Of a stretch of DNA of 64,000 nucleotides, positions 11,476 to 20,618 are shown piece after piece. Under the pieces are notes generated by a model. The model saw only the letters and a program-made list of their open reading frames with translations. It did no database searches and was not told the DNA's origin. A program made the position numbers and the translations under genes. The first letter of the stretch is position 1; every line of letters starts with the position of its first letter. The stretch is from Pyrenophora tritici-repentis (Eukaryota; Ascomycota; Dothideomycetes; Pleosporales; Pleosporaceae): positions 9,056,274 to 9,120,273 of the forward strand of contig NC_089390.1 of assembly GCF_003171515.1 (NCBI RefSeq), in the 5' to 3' direction.

Positions 11476-12006
11476 ATGTCACCCATGAGGACAAGGGCAG
11501 CCAACAAGCGACAACCAGACAAGAAGATGCCTCGCAAGAGGGGAGTAAAACGGGAAGACAGTCCACAGCAAGATCCCATAAGCCAAGACAGCCTCATCCC
11601 GGTAATTACAGCCCCCAATACTATATATGCTATGTCCACATACTCATAACCAATCACTTCACAGAACATCGACGACTTGGCCGTCTTCATCGACACGTAC
11701 AAGAAGTTACAAACAGATGTTGCCGACTTCAAAGCACATATCACTGAACAAACAGCCCAGATTGAACAAGGAAAATAAGCTCTTCAGGATCAAAAGGCGA
11801 TGGATGAGGAAATCGAACTGCTGCGCAAAGAGAAGTCTGACCTAAAAGAGTACAACGAGGAATTGACTGCACGTGCCAGTTTGCTCGCAAATGAGAACCC
11901 AGTACTGACGAAGCAAGTCAACGAGCTGGAGAATGATGCCAAGGCCAGCGAGGAAAGCTTGGAGGAGTACAAGAAGCGAGTCAAAGCTCTAGCAGACGAG
12001 TCTTGA
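11476..12006 (+). pseudogene. coiled-coil protein, tandem copy 2, in-frame TAA in exon 2
   Basis: Paralogue of the 10349 gene. Exons are 11476..11601 and 11665..12006 (63-bp intron with CATAACC branch-like site, phase 0). The exon 1 product is basic (MSPMRTRAANKRQPDKKMPR) and ends SLIP at the same intron position as copy 1. Exon 2 begins NIDDLAVFIDTYKKLQTDV, continues as a coil (KSDLKEYNEELTARASLL) and ends YKKRVKALADES, matching copy 1. A TAA at 11776-11778 interrupts the frame after EQGK, and no GT donor is present there, so it cannot be spliced away simply. CAA to TAA by a single C-to-T change would explain it. The annotation is a pseudogene unless readthrough occurs. Confidence 0.62.
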
Positions 12007-12257
12007 TCATACCACAGATCACCATGTACATTATCACTTCACTGAGTTTGGAAACTCCCATGTGAATGAATAAAGATCTTCATTTTCTATATGCACACAT
12101 CCATCTTCTATTCCACCACCAAGTATATACAGTAACGAATCAAAGCGAAAGGATAGGACCAGCGACAGACCGCGATTCTAGATCCAACAATCTGACAAAG
12201 TTTTTAGTTACCAGCCAAGCTTTGTTTGGAAACGCCCCAGACGAGTCAGCGACACGC

Positions 12258-13685
12258 TTAAGATGAGGGCTGAGCGAACGTGGAGCCAATAGGTCCGAAC
12301 TTGATGTTGGAGAAGACAACAGTGGCATCGGGGTGGTTGGCCTCGACTTCCTCGGGCTTGCCAGAGGTGGTGGCGCAGGTACCACGGGCAACACCGGGCT
12401 TGGATGGGTCGGCATCGGCGGGGTAGGCGACAGAGTCGAGCCAGAGCATGTTGACCGCATGGTCATCCCAGAGGGACATGACGAGGACATGGCCGCGAGC
12501 AAGCGAGGCGCCCATGCCGTTGAGGCCGCCAAGAGTGGCGAAAGAGTTTGTGTCGCCAAACGTCTTCTTTTGGGCAGTGCAGAAGGCCTCGGTGATGGAG
12601 TTGCCGCTGACGCCAGAGACCTTGGACTGGCTGTTGGCAAAGACCTTGCCGTTCTGGACGTAGAAACGCTTGATCTCTGAGAGGCTGGAGCCGGAGCCAA
12701 CGAATTGGGTGACGACGGTCATCTTCTTGTTGGTGTCGAGAGTCTTTCCAGGACCGTAGAAGTCCTTGACGCCCATGCGGTAGCTGTTGAAATCGCAACC
12801 GTCCTTGTCGCAGATACCTTTGTAGCGGTTGTCGCCATCTCCGCAAGTGGTGGAGTCAGTGCACACCTGGATACCCGTGCCCTTGCAGGGGTGGGGGGTG
12901 TATGCGGTGGAGATGGAGTTGGCCTCCCAGATATCCATCTCAGGGCAGCAAGCACCCATGGTACCTGAGCCAGCGTTGGGGTCCTCGGGGTTGGAGACCC
13001 AGCCCTCGACGTTGGCCTTGCCGTTGACGAACTTGATGTCGTGTGGGCACTGGGAGTCGCAGTATCCGGTTCCGTACTTGGCACCAGCCTTGTTGTTGCC
13101 CTTGCCGAGACCACCGTCAGCGGCCATCTCGACGAAGTAGAGAGCACCGTTGAGACCGCAAGGCAGCTTGGAGACGTCGACGTCAAAGGTGAATTCGTTG
13201 CCGATGAGGTTGAACATCTGGTACTTGGTGTCGCTCTCCATAAGGTAGGTACGCGAGCCAATGCTGCTAGAGTACTGTCCCTTGGTGACCAACCTCAAGC
13301 TCAGCGAGTTGCCGCCGGCGTTGATACCGTAGGTACCTAATCATGTTAGAAAATTGTATGTCGTCGTGATAAGGCTTTGGAACGTACCAGTGTAGTCAGC
13401 ACCATCGATAGCACAGTTCTTGGTACAGGTGTCGCCGTCTGGGCAGTAGCTGTCGTTCCACTTGTTGCCATCGTAGCAGTTGGTGTATCCGCCAACGTTG
13501 TGGGCCCATCGCCAGTTGGAATCGAGCACGATAGAACCGGCCTTGGTTGTGCAGCTGTTGCCACCTTTACCAGTGCAAGTCTGCCAGTTCATCTTTGGGT
13601 GGACCTCCGTCGTCCCCGTGCCAACCTGCTGAGCGCGAACGGCTCCGAAGAGCGAGAGTGAAGTGAGGGCGAGTGTCCTGTACAT
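12258..13685 (-). CDS. secreted GH7 cellobiohydrolase (CBH I type), no CBM
   Basis: This retaining glycoside hydrolase of family 7 releases cellobiose from cellulose chain ends and is secreted. Exons are 13685..13388 and 13336..12258 (51-bp intron), giving 458 aa. A signal peptide occupies about residues 1-18 ([18 protein letters not shown]). The catalytic motif EMDIWEANS places nucleophile E232, D234 and acid/base E237, agreeing with family numbering after signal removal. Other GH7 blocks are [30 protein letters not shown] and [20 protein letters not shown]. The protein stops at TFAQPSS with no linker or carbohydrate-binding module, so it is a single-domain form. A TATA-like TATAAGA lies about 61 bp upstream of the ATG. 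Splicing completes [11 protein letters not shown]. Confidence 0.96.
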
Positions 13686-13745
13686 GGTGGCTGTTGAGTG
13701 AGAGTGTGCTGTGAGATGTTGAACATACTGGCTCGAGGAGTCCCT

Positions 13746-13752
13746 TCTTATA
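13746..13752 (-). promoter_or_regulatory. TATA-like box of the GH7 gene
   Basis: TATAAGA on the minus strand, about 61 bp upstream of the start codon at 13685, a usual position for an inducible fungal secreted-enzyme gene. Confidence 0.5.
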
Positions 13753-16095
13753 CACAATTCTTACCTCCGTCAGGCGTTCTCCACAGTACATCACGGACGT
13801 ACCCATATGGCCGCTGTTAATTGCAAGGTGCACCACGTCTGCAGGCTAGTTTTCTCTAACGGCTGTTGTCACCAATGTGATCTGAGACTCGGAACATCGG
13901 GAGCATAGAAGGCAGCTAGAAGTACCAGAGTAATGAATAATAGATGAAGTACACCCTGTCGTACCTCTTTCGTGGGGTAGTCTGGGGTTAACGTAGATCT
14001 GTGCGCCACAGCGTCTGGGATCTTTGCCTCAACGAGGTAGTGTACGAGGCGATGGACGGACAATATGTGGATATGTGGAGCCCTTCAATACCATGTACTA
14101 TGATAGTTCAACGTGATTGGCAGCAAGCTCTTAGCTTCCTGTTGTATCCGGTCACGACTGGGGAATTTCATATCCAATAAGGCAAAGTTGTGGATCAGCA
14201 TTCGTTGTTCCAACTCTTATCTTGGCGTGAAGCTTCGTTGTTGTATCATGCGTCCTTTCACAGGGCCATATACATATCATTGTATATTGCCTTCTCTGTT
14301 ACGGTTGACATATAGAGCAAAGATCTGGTAAGATCGCCCTTGACTACTATGCGAGATCTTCCGCTGCAGCTCCACAGGCCCCGGTGGTTTCAAAACCTGG
14401 TAGTGATATATTGGTCCTGTCAAGTTCCAGGAAGAACACGAGATAATTTTCTAGAAGGATCCTCCGGTCCGAATGAAGCAATAGTAGAGGTCATGAGGCT
14501 CACGATCTCTTTCTGGGAAAAATGTTCCGCCGAGAACTAAGATCCCTGATTAGCTTGCGGCGCTTCGAGCGGTACAACGAAGCATTGCTTGAACAGTGGA
14601 TCCGGCACTTGGTAGCATGCTTATTCGAGTGGCCTGGACCTTAAAATGGCCAGTGATATTCCCAAAGAAGGTGTATACGTACATGAAAGAGCAGTCTGGT
14701 TTCACACCGTCTGAATCTCATCGTATGGTGCCAAGTAGATGAGAGGTATTGAGAGATTTACGTCAAGTGATCTCCGACAATACAGTTCAGGTACAAGTCC
14801 CCGCAGAAATGTGAGACCTAGCAGGCAAGATGAAGCTTCCGGGACAAACGGGACGAGACTCCTTGGATTGTAGTCATGCGATCCTTGAAGCTTAATTGCC
14901 ATAACATAAGTCTTCCAAGGTAGCATCGACCCGAATCCTCGGTTGGGCTTCCGTAACAAATAGATTGAAGGTTCGCCAAGACCAACTTGACTGTTGATCG
15001 GGTTCGTGTGATGTCGCCCTCGAACAAGATAAATTCGTTCTTAACAAACGGAATTATTTGCAGGGAACATACTGTGAGGTTTGCCCTTTTAGGCTTCCCG
15101 AGATATGGGATAATGAATGGAATTGCTGAACGTTGAGGTTGTTCGTTGCGCACCCAGCAGCCAGTTCAGCCTAATCGGCCATATAGGGGCAATATAGTTT
15201 TCCGGGCACTAAATGTGAAATCCACACCGTACGCTGACGATCAAGAAGCTACTGCAATACACGCTCAGGTGGGCGGTAATTGCTCAGGAACGGACGAATC
15301 AGATGGCCATTAATATACTGCTACCGGGTATTCAGCATAGCATTGAGCCGCAATACCAGCGTGACCGTCCGCAAGATTAGTCTGGTAGGTGGGTGTCGCC
15401 TTGCATCCTGCTATCAGTGGCTCCCATGCTCACACCGATTACGATGTCAGAGTGCGAGAAGTGCGAGAATCCACATGCGAGACAGCCAGCAGCCGGCATC
15501 TTGTCGGCCAGGTACTTCTCAGCAATTACTGCCGGGCAGAACCGGGAAAAGAGCACCTAGAAGGACTCCATGCGTCCAGCGAGTTATACTGTGTACAGTG
15601 ACAAGAGTATGCGAAAAGAATCAGTTGGAGATGAATGTCGCGACGTGTTGCTGTCTGAGCAGGTGCGAGACAGGGAGGGGCCATGCGCTAGACTATAATA
15701 GGAATGGCATAACTTCTGTCCTTGGCTCAACTTTCCCAGCCTTCGCACGTCTTGTCCCGGCTACAAGTTCCACTTATCTTTCCAATACCTGTTGAAACTG
15801 CATAATTGAAGGCATGACTTGGCGCAGGCTCACTTTGTCCCTATCTGACTTCACCCTACCGATACGCTCAACATAATGGAGAAACTGAACTAATCAAGAC
15901 TTTCATTTGGAACAACGCTTCTACGCAAGTGTGTAACCCCCACACTGTGATTGCATCTCGAATTTTCATATCTATGAGACTCCAGTAAGATGTGCAAGAT
16001 CTTTACTTTCTATCTACTACCATGCACTGCAATGTCCTTCGACACACACAGCCCGGCCAAGGAATATCGAACTATCACTGTAGATAATCCTGCAG
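13753..16095. other. gene-poor intergenic region
   Basis: About 2.3 kb with only short scattered ORFs that lack family motifs, plausible introns or consistent coding composition. The right part of the GH7 promoter lies here. No repeat, RNA gene or transposon fragment was recognised. Confidence 0.5.
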
Positions 16096-17438
16096 TCATG
16101 CACTTGGCAGCTGAGCGTCATGTATTTGGCTGGACAATCCATCCAGCTGGGAGATATACTCGATGTCTTGGCTCTGCTGCACTGGCGTGTCCTCCCGTAG
16201 CTCTTCACCGTCCTGCCCCTCGGCCTCAACCGCTTCTTGAGCTTTGGGTGCTCTCCTCCGCCTTCTTCTTCGTCGTCGCTTCGGTGTAGGAGAGAAGCCT
16301 GTGTTTGGGTCCGGTGCCGTTATATGCGGAGCTGATACTGTTGCATGCATAGCTGATGACATTGTATACAGAGCTGGTGCCGTTGCGTACGGAGCTGGCG
16401 CTGTTGCGTACGGAGCTGGTGCTGTTGCGTACGGAGCTGGTGCCATCAAATACGAAGCTGGTGCTGTTGTGTATGGATCTGAAGGGTACATATAATAAGA
16501 ATGCTAATGCGGACAGATTAGATGCCATCTTTTACAGGCCCCGATGGTCAAGGCTGATGTAATAACATTACAAAACTTACAGGCATAGTCATATATTGCT
16601 GCTGTGGTATAAAGAAGGTCGTGTTTGGTCTTAGGTTACTCACAGCCTGGGTTTGCTGGTACGGTGAAGTAGCGAACGTATTGCCCGGCTGATCTGTTGG
16701 AGTAGCTCCAGATACGATATTCGGCATGCCTTGACCGTTGCCAGTGGGATGTTCTATTTGGACTGGTGAATAACTCAGGGCTGTAGATAAATTCGGAGGA
16801 GCAGATCCAGGATCTTGTGGGACAGTACGTGCTGCCATGCTTGGCGGCTTTACAAACGGTTGTACGGCCAAATCTGGCTCGGAGGTCGGTGATTTGATCG
16901 TTACTTGAAGTGCGACAGACTGAAATCTAATCGATCCAGGCGCTGATTGACTCCTTCCTCGAGCATTGCTGTGAGGAACCCTCAACTCGTGTTGATTTCG
17001 TACATTTTCCGATTCCTCTTTCCTCTCATCAGCCGATCGTTCTAGCTCTTTCATGCGCTGAAAATCTTTTCCCGCACTCTTTTGGCTTTCGCTTCCCCCG
17101 TTATTTCCCCTATCTTTGTACCAAAATTTCGAAGATGGCTTATCAGGATATTCCCCTCTCATGAATTTAACATGATACTTCATCGTACCCCGAAAATCTC
17201 GAAAGCATGGCCGCTCTGCGGGGTAGACATGCTCGTGGCGTAGACAATAATTTTGCGTATAGGCCATTGTATGAAGCGGATAGCTCTTCCCATCGACACA
17301 GTGATGTGGGACATACGTATCATTGTTGTTTTGAAAGATTTTCTGCCAGATTTCATGCGTAGGATATCCGGAGTCGAATGCCACGTATCCATCTTCGCAG
17401 CCGCAATAGGTGAAATAGAAGAGAATAGGCCAGCACAT
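16096..17438 (-). CDS. unknown Cys/His-rich protein with 7-residue repeats and poly-Arg
   Basis: No known family was recognised. Two open frames join at 16581..16504 by a canonical intron (GTAAGT donor, TTAG acceptor, 77 bp, phase 0). This gives exons 17438..16581 and 16503..16096, 421 aa; an ATG 33 codons further upstream (17537) is also possible. The N-terminus begins MCWPILFYFTYCGCEDGYVA and continues with scattered Cys and His (VPHHCVDGK, NYCLRHEHVYPAERPCF), suggesting a small metal-binding or disulfide domain. The middle is charged, then P/Q/S/T-rich and probably disordered. The second exon carries near-identical repeats of APYATAP and a run of nine arginines (PKRRRRRRRRRAPK), which looks like a nuclear localisation signal. 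Confidence 0.62.
16370..16465. repeat. 21-bp coding tandem repeat
   Basis: Four to five units of about 21 bp (core GTTGCGTACGGAGCTGG) inside exon 2 of the unknown gene encode the 7-residue APYATAP repeats. The units are nearly identical centrally and diverge at the edges, so copy number probably varies between strains. Confidence 0.8.
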
Positions 17439-18281
17439 CTTAAGGGAAGTCGTGGAAATAGGTCCGGTCGGCGAACTTGGTATTTTCGTTGAGTGCCCTG
17501 AGTGGTAAATAGTAACAGTTCTTATAATTAATAGCATATGCTTCCTCAGCCAAGCTAGTATGCGGGAATGGAGAAATCTGTGTGGATCTTATTCATGTTC
17601 GCAGGCATCTTTCCTCAACCACCAAAATCATGGTACAGCTGCTGGGCTTAAACATCTTAATTTTAATTAGCGGGTCCGCACCGGTGCACTCCTATGAAGA
17701 ATGGGTAAATCTCATCTAAGGCTGTACATCTCAGCTAGGTCAAGAAAACAAAATGTCAAGGATACATAATTCCAAAACTGCTGTTGGCTCCGCTTCCTAC
17801 TCAAAAAGCCTCATTCCTCAGCCCCAAACCACCTCACACGGCTTTTTCCGTAATGAGAGTCCACATTCATATCCATTCAAAATACGTATTCTCACAGAAA
17901 TGACTGATCAGACGTATACATGATATCACGATCCATAAGAAGGGTTGGCGAGAGGCTGAAGTACACGCCCGATCCACCCAATTCCCACACATGCATATTT
18001 TGCGAAACCTGGTTTGATTCACACAACCTTGAAATACAGATGTAATGAAGAAGAGGAGGGTACACTCCCATATTTTATATGCCCACAGTAGGGCCTATGC
18101 ACATCGGACGGCGGGAGCTTTTGGTGGATCGGCTTAGCGTAAGTTTAAGATTCGATCTGTCGGATCGTGAGTATCGGTAGAGACGTCGGCTGCTGGACAC
18201 TTCGGCCCGACTTCGGCCCACCTTGCGCAGAGCTTAGGTATACCTTCGTAGCAGCTGTGTTCGTAATAAATAAATCACCAT
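17439..18281. other. gene-free stretch
   Basis: No supported gene. A short direct repeat ACTTCGGCCC occurs twice near 18199-18219. The upstream region of the unknown gene lies here. Confidence 0.5.
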
Positions 18282-19025
18282 CACCGAACAGAATGCATTC
18301 CTAGTTATCGTTATTTCCTTTCAGCACTAGTGCTATAGACCTTCCAACAAAACCAATATTTCTTATACTTCCGACCCTGATACCCGGAACATCAAACGAA
18401 GAGTTTTTGTTTTTAAGAATTTTCCCCACACATGCTCCATGTATCGAGTTTTTCTATGATTTATTCCACAATCACATGGAGCTTCCGCCCATATGCCGTG
18501 AACTTCCAGCATCGCCGATGTCTTTCTTGATTTTTTTCCACATCAAAACAGTATTTTAATCCCCCAATTTCTTCCCCGCTCATGGGTATAGTGGTACATC
18601 GTTTTAAAATTTTAAAACAACCCTTGGAACAGTAGTGAAGTAAAGAGTTCAAGTGCAAGACTGTGGCTTTGTATAACCCAAGGCCCAAGCCTCTACAGTA
18701 GCGCTCAGACCACAGAGCCACATAGAATGTTTCTCTAGATTGTCGTCTCAGGAACGTTCTCGCACACATGCAACGGCTGTCTGCCTTTTTTTGATATAAG
18801 AAAAAAATGGTATGCACCTTACATCCACGCTTGCGCTTATTATTTTTGGAAACTGCAGGAGAATTTTCGGAATCACACATGTGTGATGTGTAGGTATGTT
18901 TTTGGAAACCTTTGAAAAATGTAGAAACTCACCAGTTTCAACGAATACGAAGCTATGTGTTGGTAGGGCTGTAGCACTAGTGCTGAAAGGAAATAACGAT
19001 AACTAGGAATGCATTCTGTTCGGTG
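18282..19025. mobile_element. 744-bp element with 54-bp perfect terminal inverted repeats
   Basis: Bases 18282-18335 and 18972-19025 are exact reverse complements over 54 bp, starting CACCGAACAG and containing the 12-bp palindrome AGCACTAGTGCT near the inner end. Inside, weaker similarity continues (left ATAGACCTTCCAACA, right ACAGCCCTACCAACA). There is no transposase; a 139-codon minus-strand ORF inside has no recognisable motif. This fits a non-autonomous DNA transposon (MITE-like). Target-site duplications are not evident at these exact ends, so the true termini or superfamily remain open. A hairpin-forming non-transposon locus is the alternative. Confidence 0.68.
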
Positions 19026-19108
19026 GTTCTAATTCATTCTCTTGTGAAGGGGAACTATGGAAGAGCTAGATATAGGAGGTCTGGTCTGAGCGCTGCTCGG
19101 ACGCCGCG

Positions 19109-19189
19109 ATCAGTGCGCCTGTCCGCGTGACTGGTATCAGTGCGCCTGCTCGCGTGGCCGAGATTAGTGCGGCCGATCGCGTGGCTGAG
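19109..19189. repeat. 27-bp tandem repeat, three units
   Basis: Three 27-bp units of the form ATCAGTGCGCCTGCTCGCGT lie just outside the inverted-repeat element. They are GC-rich compared with the AT-rich surroundings and differ by a few substitutions each. Confidence 0.75.
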
Positions 19190-20231
19190 ATGTCGTTGAT
19201 ATCTGTGATCCGACACTATGCATCTTCGCTTTTCAAAAACTTCTTCTCCTAGACATAACGACTTTGGAATTTGTTTTTTTCAATCGTAGTTTTTGAATCC
19301 GGAACCCAAGCCCTCCCCATAAGGGCTATTTTAATTTATTTTAAACCCCAGAATTTAAGTACTGACTTCAACAAGACCTCTCTCATGGCACCATTCCAGA
19401 GCTGATTTTTGCAAGACTGTCAAGTCCCTCAAACATAGCCTCAAAGCTCTCTAGTTTTAGACCACTTCTCTTCCCACACATCTGCCCTTGCAGTCTTCTT
19501 TTTGGAAAGATCTTCTCTCTGCACACACAGTGCGCCTCTTGCAGTGGCTTTTAGTTTCAAGAAGAAAAAAGTGTAGTGATAGGAAGGTGTCGTACACCCC
19601 AAGAACCAAATTTATACCCCTCCTGACGCCCCGCTCGGACCACCGGCACCACCCATGAGTGAGCAAGAAGTATTTTCGGCATTTTCGGCATATCTACCTG
19701 CTTTTCAGCAACGAAAATTCAGGATTTTCTCTGGAGTCTTTGTTAGACTTTGGGAAAACTTCACATCATCATCTCTGGTACCCTTTACGAGAAAGAGAAG
19801 ATCTGGGAAGTAAGTTTCTTTTGTAACCCACAGGACGGCTCCATGAGCGCCTATGATGTTTATTTTGGTATGGCAAAGATAACATGTTATTATGCATTGA
19901 GATTCTGAACTCCACGCAGCGACGCCATGCGAACTCGGGATGGTATTTTATACCCCGGAAAGCCACATATGACGAGTAGTCAAGCTTTTTTATTCCGCCC
20001 AAGAGACATAATGCTTTCGGTTGCCCAATTTCTAAAGAGCATACACATTCGGAAATTTTCAAGTTTAGTCCCTCCTCCAGCAGGCATTAAAACCCCAGAC
20101 ATTCAATAGGTGGACTGTAGTTTCAAAAGTCCCAACTTCTCCCCACATCCATGTACAATTTATGCATTTTTGGAGCCGTGTCCACCAGCTGGGCATGCGG
20201 ACTATGTGCTGATATTTTTATTTTAGATATG
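19190..20231. other. gene-free stretch left of copia element 1
   Basis: AT-rich sequence without a supported gene. It ends with ATATG (20227-20231), the left target-site duplication of the retrotransposon. Confidence 0.5.
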
Positions 20232-20437
20232 TGTTGATACGGCTAAGGTATCGGAATCACCTTCGTTGCAACGAGTTGAAATGATTGTGATTGTTCTTGT
20301 TGTTCTATGGAGGTGGAGGGAGGTCGGCAGTAAGGCAGCAGCTAGAGCTCGGACCACACGGCTTAGTCAGCCGTGTAATCCAAGCTCGTGCATGCAGCAA
20401 CCAGCTGCCTTATCTACCGCAGGTTCGATTCCCAACA
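20232..20437 (-). repeat. 3' LTR of copia element 1
   Basis: A 206-bp long terminal repeat, identical by eye to 25732-25937. The plus strand contains GGTTCGATTCC, a match to the RNA polymerase III B-box consensus, near one end. Confidence 0.95.
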
Positions 20438-20618
20438 CTGACTATCTTTTCTTTTTGTGCCGGGAGATCAGATCCGTCCCCAAATCCTCCAAATCTGTAA
20501 TAATATCCTGCTGCCGAAATGTAGCTAGTTGCCTATCTCGGCTAGCGCTATACGCCTTCCTGTATGCCCTTATGTCCTCCTCTTGTGTCCTTCGTTATCG
20601 CGCACACGTGCCCGTTGA

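Noticed and set aside
12333..13661. Plus-strand ORFs across the GH7 gene
   Set aside because: They are antisense shadows produced by the GC-rich third codon positions of the cellobiohydrolase.
14702..15153. Minus-strand ORFs of 85 and 111 codons in the gap after the GH7 gene
   Set aside because: No motif, no plausible intron structure, overlapping frames of equal quality.
15280..15795. 171-codon plus-strand ORF
   Set aside because: Composition is Cys/Arg/Ser mixture typical of non-coding frames, and no homology was recognised.
18461..18880. 139-codon ORF inside the inverted-repeat element as a transposase
   Set aside because: It has no DDE/DDD or other transposase motif and is too short; the element looks non-autonomous.
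20405..20437. A tRNA gene suggested by the B-box-like GGTTCGATTCC
   Set aside because: No matching acceptor, D or anticodon arms can be folded; it is part of the LTR.
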